Below, in pieces: positions 27,080 through 35,586 of a DNA stretch of 64,000 nt. The translations under genes and the position numbers were made by a program. Each line of letters starts with the position of its first letter. The first letter of the stretch is position 1. Location of the stretch: positions 3,551,501-3,615,500 of the forward strand of contig NZ_CP152276.1 of the NCBI RefSeq assembly GCF_038719015.1, given 5' to 3'. The notes below the pieces were generated by a model. The model was not told where the DNA came from. It did no database searches and was given only the letters and a program-made list of their open reading frames with translations. The DNA comes from Nguyenibacter vanlangensis. GTDB lineage: Bacteria; Pseudomonadota; Alphaproteobacteria; Acetobacterales; Acetobacteraceae.

Positions 27080-27510
27080 GGGACTCCACATCCAGATACT
27101 GGTGCCTTTTTGTCACCAATCCGGCAACAAAGGCAACTTCTGCGAATCATTACGTATGGCTAAGAATTCGTCGCGCAGGTTCGGGCGTACGGTCCGTCGA
27201 TCAGATTGTGGCATTTCGGCAACGCAATGGAACTTTTGGAAATAAAGCGAGGGGGCTACATTCTGTTTCATACCGATATCCGATAAACCCGAGCATATGA
27301 AACGGCTATACTTTGTTCCTGCGGCCACATTCCCGGTATCCCGGGGCATCCTGGTCATTTAATTCCGGCGTTTTGCCGCAATCCCCGCATCGCTGGGATG
27401 TCCATGCCGCCCGATGTTCAAGCGAACATTGGCGGTGAAACATTTTGGTACGAATATTTGCGGCGGCAATGATTGCCCGCATGACGATGGTTGAAACTGC
27501 TGAAAGCTGA
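27080..27510. other. Divergent promoter region between LysR and TonB-receptor genes
   Basis: About 430 bp, AT-richer than the flanks. It should hold both promoters. A GTTTCATA/TATGAAAC pair (27265-27272, 27296-27303) is the only symmetry seen; no gene. Confidence 0.45.
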
Positions 27511-29976
27511 ATGATGCGATTTCTGACGATGTCTCCGGCCCGCAAGACGATTCCGACAAGTTCCCGCCGCCTGCTGGCCGGAGGATCGCTGTTCCTCTTC
27601 ACGCTCAGCCCGCTTCCTGCCGCCCTGTCCGCCGCCCATGCCGCCCAGCCGGCCTCCACGCCGGCTCCCGGTTCGGCCGCGCCCCACGCCCACGCGTCCG
27701 CCGCGCATCGCCGCGCCGCCGCCCGTCCGGCCGCGCGCCGCGCCGTGCCCGCCGCCACCCGCGCCGCCCGGAACGAGGATGTCAGCATCGTCGCCACCCG
27801 CGGCGTCTCGCACGATACCGAACAGGTGGTGACCCGCGCGGCCATCGAACGCATGGTCGGCGGCACCAACCCGCTGAAATCCCTGGCCCAGCTCCCGGGC
27901 GTCAGCTTCAGCTCCTCCGACGCGCTCGGCCTCGACACCTGGGGCGCCAGCATCTATCTGCGCGGCTATTTCATGGATCAGCTCGGCGTCACGCTCGACG
28001 GCGTGCCGCTGAACGACCAGAGCTACGGCTCGGTCAACGGGCTGAACATCCTCACCGCCGTCATCCCCGACGATCTCGGGCGCGAAAGCGTGTCCCAGGG
28101 CGCGGGCGCGGTGAACCTGCCGTCCAACTCCAACCTGGGCGGCACGATGCAGTTCTTCACCGACGACCCGGCCGACCATATCGGCGGCAAGGTGTCGCAG
28201 GGCTTCGGCTCCTATGCGATGTACCGCACCTATGCCCGCTTCGACAGCGGCCGGCTCAACGCGTCGGGCACCAAGTTCTTCGCCTCCTATGCCCGCGATT
28301 ACGAAGGCAAGTACCAGGGCGGCGGCTCCGACTTCATGCAGCAGGCCGACGGCAAGCTGGTGCAGCCGATCGGCCATGACAGTTCGATCTCGGCCTTCTT
28401 CAACTGGAGCGACTCGGCCGTCTGGGGCTATTCCGACAAATCGCTCGAAATCCTCAACAAGCTCGGCTGGCGCGTCGAATCCTTCTACCCGAACTACGCC
28501 GCCGCCTACGCGACGGCGGCCGGCACCTACCTGCCGCCCGGCTGGGACCAGATCACCGGACAGGACCCCAAGACGGTCGCGTTCTATGATGCCGGCCAGC
28601 ACACGGTCGATTATCTCGGCGGCCTGAATCTCGATTTCGCGCTGACCGACCGCCTGCGCTGGCGCACCACCTTCTACGGCCACAGCGACACGTCGTACCT
28701 GACCTATGGCGACCCGAACACGCCGTCCGCCACCGGCGCGCCGCTGTCCGAGGAAGTGTGGCAGCCCCGGCAGCAGCGCATGGGCTTCGACACCGCCCTC
28801 CAGTACCGGCTCGGCAACCACACGATCGAGACCGGCGTCTGGTACGAAAACAACATCCAGACCTCGGGCCAGTATTGGTACAACGAACCGCTGCTGGGCC
28901 AGGGCGCGCCGGTCGAGACCGTCGGCCCCTATGACGTCTACGGCCCCGCCTTCCAGCAAAGCTACAATTTCGCCTGGACCACCAACACGGTGCAGTACCA
29001 CCTGATGGACACCTGGCGCCCACTGCACAACCTCACGGTCCATGCCGGGTTCAAGACGCTGGCGGTCACGACATCGGGCGGCTCGGACTACAACAATCCT
29101 GACGTGACCGGAGTCGACTCCCTGCCCAACGGCAGCCTCAGCACCGTCGGCGCCTTCCTGCCGCATGTCAGCGCCAACTGGCGCTTCCTGCCCGGGCACG
29201 AGCTCTATTTCGACCTGGCCGAGAACATGCGCTCCTACGTGGTGGGCGCGTCCGGCGCCGGCGGCTATTCCGCCTCGCCCTGGTCGGTGCAGGACCAGCC
29301 GACCTTCAAGCAGTTGCAGCACACGCTGCGGCCGGAACGCGACTGGGTCTACCTGGTCGGCTACCGCTACACGTCCAAGCGCATCATCGCCTCGCTGGAC
29401 GGCTACCATTCCGACATCTCGCACAAGCTGATCTCGGCCTCGGTGGGCACGCTGAACAACCCGGTCGCCAGCGTGATCGACACCCACAGCGCGACGATGA
29501 ACGGCGTCGATGCCGGGCTGACGCTGGTGCCGGTGCGCGGGCTGTCGATCTTCAACACCGTCAGCTACAACCATGCCACCTACGGCCAGAACGTCCTGGC
29601 GGGCCAGCAATACTATCCGCTGGCCGGCAAGAAGATGGTCGGCTACCCCGAATTCATGTACAAGACCAGCGCGATCTACACCTACGGCCCGGCCCAGGTG
29701 CATTTCGACGCCAATTATTATTCCAAGCGCGAATTCAGCTACCTCAACGACACGCACATCCCCGGTTACTGGCTGGCCAACGCAGGCGCGCGTTATCGTT
29801 TCGGCAGCTACGGCGCGATGAAGAACATTACGGTGGACTTCAACGTCTATAACCTGTTCAATGCGAAATATATCGCGATGATGGGCGAAAACGGCTTCCC
29901 GATGAGCGGCGACTACCAGTCGCTCGAACGCGGCGCCGTCCGGGAATATTTCGGCACCGTCACCGCACAGTTCTGA
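27511..29976 (+). CDS. TonB-dependent receptor heading the amine dehydrogenase cluster
   Basis: Outer-membrane receptor, 821 aa. The signal sequence SSRRLLAGGSLFLFTLSPLPAALSA is followed by an Ala/Arg/His-rich linker. Plug motifs: NPLKSLAQLPGVSF, IYLRGYFMDQLGVTLDGVPLND and SVSQGAGAVNLPSNSNLGG. The barrel ends YFGTVTAQF with terminal Phe. It lies 68 bp before the amine dehydrogenase large-chain gene on the same strand, with a 26-bp palindrome between. Receptors are not part of the known mau or aau clusters, so it may import the amine substrate precursor, a metal or haem for the periplasmic enzyme. The ligand is unknown. Confidence 0.87.
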   Translation: MMRFLTMSPARKTIPTSSRRLLAGGSLFLFTLSPLPAALSAAHAAQPASTPAPGSAAPHAHASAAHRRAAARPAARRAVPAATRAARNEDVSIVATRGVSHDTEQVVTRAAIERMVGGTNPLKSLAQLPGVSFSSSDALGLDTWGASIYLRGYFMDQLGVTLDGVPLNDQSYGSVNGLNILTAVIPDDLGRESVSQGAGAVNLPSNSNLGGTMQFFTDDPADHIGGKVSQGFGSYAMYRTYARFDSGRLNASGTKFFASYARDYEGKYQGGGSDFMQQADGKLVQPIGHDSSISAFFNWSDSAVWGYSDKSLEILNKLGWRVESFYPNYAAAYATAAGTYLPPGWDQITGQDPKTVAFYDAGQHTVDYLGGLNLDFALTDRLRWRTTFYGHSDTSYLTYGDPNTPSATGAPLSEEVWQPRQQRMGFDTALQYRLGNHTIETGVWYENNIQTSGQYWYNEPLLGQGAPVETVGPYDVYGPAFQQSYNFAWTTNTVQYHLMDTWRPLHNLTVHAGFKTLAVTTSGGSDYNNPDVTGVDSLPNGSLSTVGAFLPHVSANWRFLPGHELYFDLAENMRSYVVGASGAGGYSASPWSVQDQPTFKQLQHTLRPERDWVYLVGYRYTSKRIIASLDGYHSDISHKLISASVGTLNNPVASVIDTHSATMNGVDAGLTLVPVRGLSIFNTVSYNHATYGQNVLAGQQYYPLAGKKMVGYPEFMYKTSAIYTYGPAQVHFDANYYSKREFSYLNDTHIPGYWLANAGARYRFGSYGAMKNITVDFNVYNLFNAKYIAMMGENGFPMSGDYQSLERGAVREYFGTVTAQF

Positions 29977-29988
29977 TCTTGAAACATA

Positions 29989-30014
29989 CGGCCGCCCCGC
30001 CGGCGGGGCGGCCG
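29989..30014. other. Perfect 26-bp GC palindrome
   Basis: The sequence from CGGCCGCCCCGCC onward reads identically on both strands, so it can form a very stable hairpin. It lies between the receptor stop codon and the amine dehydrogenase start. No T-run follows, so it may be a partial terminator or an mRNA-processing/stability element rather than a full stop. Confidence 0.7.
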
Positions 30015-30044
30015 CGGGCACGGACATTCGGCGAAGGGGACAGC

Positions 30045-31256
30045 ATGGCGGTACGCGACATGACGAACACGGGTTCCACGGCCAGGCGCTTCCCGGCTCT
30101 GGCTCGCGCAACCCTCGCCGCCGCCTCGGTCGCCGCCTCGGCGGCCTGCTGGAGTGCCGCACCCGCCGGCGCGGCGCCGACCCCGGTGCTCCAGGCCGAA
30201 CAGAGCGACGTCGCCACCCTGCCGTCCGCCGCGGCGCACTGGTTCCTGCCGGCCACGCTGGACCAGTCCTACACCATCTATGACGCCGACGCCGGGCGCA
30301 TCCTCGGCACGGTGCCCGCCAGCATCCTGGGCAATATCGCGCTTTCGCCCGACCACGGAAAATTTTACGTGGCCGATACGATCTGGTCGCGCGTCGATCA
30401 CGGCACCCGCCAGGACCTGCTGCAGGTCTATGACGCGCACAGCCTCGCCCTGCTGCGCGAAATCCCCCTGCCGCCCCGCGCGCTCGCGGTCTACAAGCAG
30501 CAGGATTTCGACGTCAGCACCGACGGCAACTGGGCCTACGCCTTCAACATGAGCCCGGCGACCTCCGTCACCATCATCGACCTCGCGCACGCCAAGGTCG
30601 CCCGCACGGTCGACATCCCGGGCTGCGCCCTCATCTTCCCCTGGAAATCGGGCGGTTTCTCCAGCCTGTGCGGCGACGGCTCGCTGACCGATGTCGGCTA
30701 TACGGGCGGCAACGCGATCACCATCACCCACACCCGGCCGTTCTTCGACGCCAACAATGACCCGATCTTCGAACAGGGCCTGGTCGACCATGCGACCGGC
30801 CGCGCCCTGTTCGTCTCCTATACCGGCAAGGTCTATGCGGCGACCCTGGGTCAGCATCCCGCCATCGCCGCTCCCTGGTCCATCCAGCAGGCTGCCGGCC
30901 AGCCGGCCGCCGGCACCGGGGTGCAGGAACTGGCCTGGCGTCCCGGCGGCCTGCAGCCCTTCGCCTGGAACCGCGCAAGCGGCCACCTGTTCGTGCTGAT
31001 GCATGCCGGCACCTACTGGACGCACAAGACCGCCGGGACCGAGGTCTGGGAACTCGATCCCGCCCGCCACGCCCTGGTCCGCCGCATCGACCTGCCGCAT
31101 CCCGCGCGCGGCATCGCCGTCACCTCCGACGCCTCGCCCCTGCTGTTCGCCACGGCCGAGGACGGCGCCGTCACGGTGCTCGATCCCGCGACCGGCGCCG
31201 TCCGCCGCACGCTCGAAGCCCATGCCGGGCCGATGAGCATCGTGCCCGACCTGTGA
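30045..31256 (+). CDS. Quinohemoprotein-type amine dehydrogenase large (heavy) chain, TTQ enzyme family
   Basis: Periplasmic seven-bladed beta-propeller subunit of a methylamine/aralkylamine dehydrogenase, 403 aa from the ATG at 30045 (GAAGGGGAC upstream). The signal peptide ends around PAGAAP. Blade motifs include DAGRILGTVPASILGNIALSPDHGKFYVADT, LLQVYDAHSLALLREIPLPPRA, VTIIDLAHAKVARTVDIPGCALIFP and the final GAVTVLDPATGAVRRTLEAHAG. This matches MauB/AauB. The TTQ-carrying small chain is encoded two genes downstream. Together they would oxidise primary amines to aldehydes and ammonia, passing electrons to a periplasmic carrier. Methylamine versus aromatic amine preference cannot be fixed by eye. 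Confidence 0.85.
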   Translation: MAVRDMTNTGSTARRFPALARATLAAASVAASAACWSAAPAGAAPTPVLQAEQSDVATLPSAAAHWFLPATLDQSYTIYDADAGRILGTVPASILGNIALSPDHGKFYVADTIWSRVDHGTRQDLLQVYDAHSLALLREIPLPPRALAVYKQQDFDVSTDGNWAYAFNMSPATSVTIIDLAHAKVARTVDIPGCALIFPWKSGGFSSLCGDGSLTDVGYTGGNAITITHTRPFFDANNDPIFEQGLVDHATGRALFVSYTGKVYAATLGQHPAIAAPWSIQQAAGQPAAGTGVQELAWRPGGLQPFAWNRASGHLFVLMHAGTYWTHKTAGTEVWELDPARHALVRRIDLPHPARGIAVTSDASPLLFATAEDGAVTVLDPATGAVRRTLEAHAGPMSIVPDL

Positions 31257-31307
31257 CGCCCCCATGACGCGCCCGACATCCTCCCCGCACGCCCTGGCGG
31301 GCCGCCG

Positions 31308-31928
31308 ATGAACCACGCCGCGCCCGGCCCGCTCGCCCTCATCGCCTGGGCCCAGGCCCTGGACTGGCTGTTGCTGCTCGCCGTGCTGCCGGTACTCCTG
31401 CTGCTGTTCCGCCGCATGCGCGCGCTGTTCGCGCGTGTCGCCCCGGTCGGCGCGCTGATGACCGCGGTCGGCCCTGCGCCCGGCCAGCGCCTGCCGGCCC
31501 GCCTGGCCCGCGCCATGGACGGCGCGCCGCTGATGGTCGGCGGCACCCGCTCCGACGGCATGCGCTCGCTGCTGCTCTTCGTATCCGGCACCTGCCCGAT
31601 TTCGCGCAAGATCCTGCCGATCGCCCAGGATTTCACCCGCCGCGAATCGATCGACCTGGTCTGCCTCGGCGACGACACCGACGCCATGCAGCATGACCTG
31701 ATCGCCCGTTTCGCGCTGTCCCCCGGGCGCTTCGTCAACGATCCCGAAATCGGCCGCCTGCTCGGGGTGGACAAGCTGCCCTTCGCCCTGCTGCTCGACG
31801 CCTCGGGCCTGATCGTGGCCAAGGGGCTGGTCAACACCCGCGAACATCTCGAAAGTCTCGTCGTGGCCGGCGAAACCGGCCATGTCTCCGTGCAATCCTA
31901 CCTCAACGCCCGGCCCCGCGCGGCATGA
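31308..31928 (+). CDS. MauD-like thioredoxin-fold protein with degenerate active site
   Basis: Membrane-anchored, periplasm-facing thioredoxin-fold protein, 206 aa. One N-terminal helix (DWLLLLAVLPVLLLLF) is followed by PAPGQRLPA and the redox segment LFVSGTCPISRKILPIA. The second Cys of the CxxC found in MauD is replaced by Ser99, leaving Cys96 alone. A complete MauD (CPVC) is encoded four genes later. MauD with MauE is required to form the many disulfides of the amine dehydrogenase small chain. This copy cannot do ordinary dithiol exchange, so it may act as a chaperone, a mixed-disulfide trap or an isomerase-like partner. The gene order, between large and small chains, matches where mauE/mauD usually lie. 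Confidence 0.78.
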   Translation: MNHAAPGPLALIAWAQALDWLLLLAVLPVLLLLFRRMRALFARVAPVGALMTAVGPAPGQRLPARLARAMDGAPLMVGGTRSDGMRSLLLFVSGTCPISRKILPIAQDFTRRESIDLVCLGDDTDAMQHDLIARFALSPGRFVNDPEIGRLLGVDKLPFALLLDASGLIVAKGLVNTREHLESLVVAGETGHVSVQSYLNARPRAA

Positions 31929-31982
31929 CGCCGCCCGCCCGGGGCCATGACGCCGCACGCGTGCAGCCAGGAGTGTAAGCCA

Positions 31983-32537
31983 ATGCCGGTCTCTTTCCTC
32001 GACACGCTGGGTGAAACCGTCACCCGCCGCCTGGCCGCCCGTTCCTCGCGCCGCGGCGTTCTGGGGCGCATGGGTGCCGTCATGGCCACGGCCCCCGCCT
32101 TCCCCCTGCTGCCCGTCAGCCGGGCCCAGGCCGAATCCGCGCCCCCGCCCGCGCCCGTCCTCACCGATTTCGAACGCCGCGCCCAATCCACCGACCCCGC
32201 CAAATGTACCTATTGGCGCCATTGCGCCATCGACGGCATCCTGTGCGGCTGCTGCGGCGGCGGGGTGCATACCTGCCCGCCCGGCACCCAGCCCTCGCCG
32301 GTGTCCTGGATCGGCACCTGCCGCAATCCCGACGACGGGCGTTCCTACGTCATCGCCTATCGCGATTGCTGCGGCCGCAATATCTGCGCCGCCCCCAAGG
32401 CGTGCGACTGCAACACCGCCGACCGCGAAATGCCCATCTACCGCCCGCAGGCCAGCAACGACATCATCTGGTGCTTCGGCACGGCCTCGACCGCCTATCA
32501 TTGCTCCACCGCCGCCATCATCGGCCAGGCCAGTTGA
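31983..32537 (+). CDS. mauA: Amine dehydrogenase small (light) chain with tryptophan tryptophylquinone precursor residues
   Basis: TTQ-bearing catalytic subunit, 184 aa from the ATG at 31983 (CAGGAG upstream). A long Tat-type leader (RRLAARSSRRGVLGRMGAVMATAP) is typical of MauA. The cofactor tryptophans are Trp109 (SPVSWIGTC) and Trp163 (NDIIWCFG), equivalent to Trp57 and Trp108 of the Paracoccus enzyme. The conserved aspartates Asp84 (CAIDG) and Asp128 (AYRDCC) are present. Fourteen Cys follow the leader, against twelve in Paracoccus; the extra pair may add a disulfide. The gene could equally be named aauA. All residues needed for TTQ are there, so the enzyme should be functional if matured. 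Confidence 0.88.
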   Translation: MPVSFLDTLGETVTRRLAARSSRRGVLGRMGAVMATAPAFPLLPVSRAQAESAPPPAPVLTDFERRAQSTDPAKCTYWRHCAIDGILCGCCGGGVHTCPPGTQPSPVSWIGTCRNPDDGRSYVIAYRDCCGRNICAAPKACDCNTADREMPIYRPQASNDIIWCFGTASTAYHCSTAAIIGQAS

Positions 32538-32575
32538 AGCAGGGCAGGGGGCGCATCCCGCCCCCGGGATCTTCC

Positions 32576-33106
32576 ATGCGGTCGCGCGTCCGTCTCTCCA
32601 CCCTCCTGCTGGCCGTCCTCGCCGCCGCCGCGCCGCCGCGCGGCCTCGCGCAGGCTTCCACGCCCCTCACGCCCGCCGCCATCCCGGTGGTCCCGGCGGT
32701 GCAGGCCCACTACCTCATCGGCTGCGGCGGCTGCCACGGCATCCAGGGTCGCTCCGGCCGCCAGGCGGTGCCCGACCTCGCCGGCCAGGTCGGCTATTTC
32801 CTCTGCACGCCCCAGGGGCGCGACTATCTGCTCCGCCTGCCCAACGTCGCCTTCGCCAACCTGCCGGCGCCGGACCTCGCGCGGATGATGAATTTCGTCG
32901 TCTTCACCTTCGGCGGCACCAGCGTCCCCGCCCACACCCGCCCCTACACGGCGGACGAGGTCGCGGCCGCCCGCGCCCGCCCCCTGCGTGTGGCCGACTT
33001 GCACGGCTACCGCGCCGCCCTGGTCCAGGCGGTGGTCCAGGCATGCCCCGCCGCCGCCGGGCTGCAGGAGTACGACACCGCCCAGGCCGCGCGCTCACGC
33101 CAGTGA
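32576..33106 (+). CDS. Periplasmic monoheme c-type cytochrome
   Basis: Secreted protein, 176 aa, with a signal peptide (LSTLLLAVLAAAAPPRGLAQA) and one haem-attachment motif, CGGCHG (Cys50, Cys53, His54). The only Met-rich segment that could give the sixth ligand is LARMMNFVVF near residue 105. It follows the small chain by 38 bp, where mauC (amicyanin) lies in classical mau operons and where aau clusters carry a small cytochrome c. It is therefore the likely electron acceptor of the amine dehydrogenase. A 7-bp hairpin (32546-32566) precedes the gene. Confidence 0.8.
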   Translation: MRSRVRLSTLLLAVLAAAAPPRGLAQASTPLTPAAIPVVPAVQAHYLIGCGGCHGIQGRSGRQAVPDLAGQVGYFLCTPQGRDYLLRLPNVAFANLPAPDLARMMNFVVFTFGGTSVPAHTRPYTADEVAAARARPLRVADLHGYRAALVQAVVQACPAAAGLQEYDTAQAARSRQ

Positions 33107-33253
33107 ACGCACTTTTCCCCGCCAGCGACAGGACATCCAGCGACAGGGCATGATGCACCACCCCAGCCACCCCATCCCGACCCGCTTCCGGGCCCATGCC
33201 CGGGCGTCCCTCTGCGCGGCAGCCGCACGCGCCGCCGCCTGCACGGCTCCGGC
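33107..33253. repeat. 15-bp duplication in operon gap
   Basis: CAGCGACAGGACATC (33123-33137) and CAGCGACAGGGCATG (33138-33152) stand in tandem between the cytochrome and mauE genes; the rest of the gap shows nothing further. Confidence 0.8.
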
Positions 33254-33790
33254 ATGACCGGCGCGTCCGTCCTGCTGCCGCTCGGCGCCGCGCTGCTCGC
33301 CGGCGCCATCGGCATGCTCTATCTCGCCGCCGGCCTCGCCAAGCTGCGCCGGCATGACGATTTCCTCACCACGCTCGCCGCCTACCGGCTGCTGCCCGAC
33401 GCGCTGCTCGCCCCGGCCGCCTGGGGGCTCGGCGCCGTCGAAACCGCGCTGGGCGCCGCCCTGCTCACCGGCCTCGGCGCCCGCCCGGCCGCCTGCATGG
33501 GCGCGCTGCTCTTCGTGGTCTTCGCCGCCGCCATGGCGGTCAACGTCCTGCGCGGCCGCACCGATCTCTCCTGCGGCTGCCTGCCCGGCATGGCCGGCGC
33601 CCGCCTCGGCTGGGGCGCGGTGCTGCGCACGCTCGCCCTCGTGCCGCCGGCCCTGCTGCCCGCCCTGGCCGGCCTGCCCGCGGCCCCCCTGCTGCGCCTC
33701 CAGGCGCTGGCGGCGGGCGCCTGCCTGCTGGCCCTGTCGCTGGCCGTCTCCGCCCTGTATTCCGCCGGCCCCAAGGACCAGTCCGCATGA
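33254..33790 (+). CDS. mauE: MauE, methylamine/aralkylamine dehydrogenase maturation membrane protein
   Basis: Inner-membrane protein of the MauE/DoxX-like family, 178 aa, with four or five helices. The family pattern is recognisable: GMLYLAAGLAKLRRHDDFLTTLAAYRLLP in the first half, VETALGAALLTGLG in the middle, and NVLRGRTDLSCGCLPG with the conserved CGC pair. MauE with MauD is needed for disulfide formation in the small chain. The stop overlaps the mauD start by 4 bp (ATGA), so the two are translationally coupled. Confidence 0.85.
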   Translation: MTGASVLLPLGAALLAGAIGMLYLAAGLAKLRRHDDFLTTLAAYRLLPDALLAPAAWGLGAVETALGAALLTGLGARPAACMGALLFVVFAAAMAVNVLRGRTDLSCGCLPGMAGARLGWGAVLRTLALVPPALLPALAGLPAAPLLRLQALAAGACLLALSLAVSALYSAGPKDQSA

Positions 33791-34365
33791 TCGCCGCCCT
33801 GATCGTCTCGCAACTCCTGCTGTTTGCGGCCCTCGCTTCCCTCATCCTCGTGGTGCTCGCCCTCGCGCGGCAGATCGGCGTCCTGCACGAACGCATCGCC
33901 CCCATCGGCCCGCAACAGGCCCATACGGGGCTCGAACCCGGCCAGGCCATCCCCCGCATCACCATGCGCACCCTCGCGGGGCAGCCCTTCCCGCTGGGCG
34001 AGGCCCTGCCCCCCGGCACGGTGCAGATGCTGCTCTTCGTCGCCCCCGACTGCCCGGTCTGCAAACGCGTCCTGCCCATCGCGCTCGATGTCGCCCGCGA
34101 CCGGGGCCTCACCCCCATCCTGGTCGGCGACGGCGCCGCGCCCGAACTGGACGCCATGCGCGACCGCATGAGCCTGGCCGCCATCCCCTTCGTCACGGGG
34201 GTCGAACTCGGCCTCGTCCTGCAGATCAACCGCCTTCCCACCCTCGTGCTGCTCGATTCCAACGGCACCATCCTGGCCAAGGACGTCGTCAACACCCGCC
34301 GCCAGGTCGAAACCCTCATCCCCCCCACCGCCGGCCGCGCCATCCCCCTCCCGGCCGCCGAATAG
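33787..34365 (+). CDS. mauD: MauD, thioredoxin-like maturation protein
   Basis: Membrane-anchored thioredoxin-fold protein, 192 aa. One N-terminal helix (LLFAALASLILVVLAL) is followed by the MauD signature GLEPGQAIPRITMRTLAG and the active site LFVAPDCPVCKRVLPIA with both cysteines (Cys89, Cys92). NRLPTLVLLDSNGTILAKD is the cis-Pro region and beyond. It acts with MauE in the periplasm to introduce disulfides into the TTQ small chain. It is the last gene of the cluster. Two hairpins without T-runs lie in the next 170 bp (34396-34418 and 34470-34500). Confidence 0.88.
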   Translation: MIAALIVSQLLLFAALASLILVVLALARQIGVLHERIAPIGPQQAHTGLEPGQAIPRITMRTLAGQPFPLGEALPPGTVQMLLFVAPDCPVCKRVLPIALDVARDRGLTPILVGDGAAPELDAMRDRMSLAAIPFVTGVELGLVLQINRLPTLVLLDSNGTILAKDVVNTRRQVETLIPPTAGRAIPLPAAE

Positions 34366-34535
34366 CCACCCCGGCATGCACCTCGGCTCGGACCTCGCTT
34401 TTCAAGGTCCGCCGCAGGCTCGGCACAGTTGCCCGCACGGACTCTCGATGATGTCACGACCACAATGCGGACATGCCAGCCGGACGCCTTTCGCTCCGCC
34501 GGCCGGCGTCCGCACGGGCGTAATGGCTGGCCCGG

Positions 34536-35339
34536 CTATTCCACCCATTTCAGGAAACGGGCCGGGCGAATGGACGCCAGATAATCGCCCACGCCGCCGT
34601 GCGATGCCGCGCTGTCGCGCGAGGCGGTGATGACCATGACCTTGCCCTGAAGATTCCAGACCGGCAGCAAGCCCACGCCGCCTTCCGCCTGCGGCACGCG
34701 GCTGTCGGCTGAATTGTCGCGATTGTCGCCCATCACGAACAAATGGCCGGCCGGGATCGTGATCTCCGCCATATCGTCCAGCGGCGTGCCGTCCGGTGTT
34801 TTCAGCAGCAGGTGACGCGTGCCGCCGGGCAACGTTTCGGTGAAACGCTCGGCCAGGGCAATGCTGCCGTCGGACAGTTCCTCACGCGCCGGTCCTTCGT
34901 CCCTCCAGGGCAGTTCACGGCCGTTGAGCCATACCCGCCCGCCGCAAAGGCCGATCCAGTCGCCGGGCAGCCCGATCACACGCTTGACGAAGGTGATGTC
35001 GGGCCGGGCCGGGCTGCGGAACACGACGACGTCGCCACGCAGCGGCAGGCGCTGAAACAGTCGTCCGCCCCGCGGCAGGCGGTTGCCGAACGGCAGGTTG
35101 GCGGTGCTGATGCCATAGGCCAACGGCTGCGCCACCAAATAATCCCCGATCAGCAATGTCGGCTGCATGGACCCCGATGGCACGATATAGGGCGTTGCGA
35201 GCGCGACGCGGCTGAGGAGTATCAGGCCGGTGAAGATACCCCAGCTTCGGACCCATCTGAACGTCTCACGCGTTGGACGTATGTTTTGCCGCCGAAACAA
35301 GGAGCGCAGGAAGTTTGGTCGGGCCCGGAAATGACGCAT
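34536..35339 (-). CDS. lepB: Signal peptidase I
   Basis: Inner-membrane leader peptidase, 267 aa, cleaving signal peptides at the periplasmic face. The catalytic Ser57 lies in PSGSMQPTL after one N-terminal helix, and the general-base Lys119 lies in FVKRVIGLPGD. GDNRDNSADSR is the C-terminal family box. AAGGACTCACC precedes the ATG. It is close in length to the common single-helix form. A second lepB is probably elsewhere in the genome, because housekeeping lepB usually sits with rnc and era, which are not present here. Confidence 0.9.
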   Translation of the reverse strand: MRHFRARPNFLRSLFRRQNIRPTRETFRWVRSWGIFTGLILLSRVALATPYIVPSGSMQPTLLIGDYLVAQPLAYGISTANLPFGNRLPRGGRLFQRLPLRGDVVVFRSPARPDITFVKRVIGLPGDWIGLCGGRVWLNGRELPWRDEGPAREELSDGSIALAERFTETLPGGTRHLLLKTPDGTPLDDMAEITIPAGHLFVMGDNRDNSADSRVPQAEGGVGLLPVWNLQGKVMVITASRDSAASHGGVGDYLASIRPARFLKWVE

Positions 35340-35586
35340 GGTGAGTCCTTCTGGAAGCTGGGAGCGATCCCGGCGGATTGGGCGTTGTTTTGGGTGACTA
35401 TGTGTGACTGCGCTCTTGCTTCGGCCTTTTCAGGCTGGCCGCACGCCTGCTCTTGGAGAGGCAGGGCGGCGGGTTCATGTTGTAAATGATATTAGTCATG
35501 CCGATTGTCACAGTTGTGCGGCGCAGCGGGACTGAAGCTGGATCAGCCGGTCGATGTGGACCGGCGAACATCGACCCTGCGGCAGG

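Noticed and set aside
27265..27303. GTTTCATA / TATGAAAC inverted pair as a LysR operator
   Set aside because: Only 8 bp, with a 23-bp spacer and no second copy; too weak to call.
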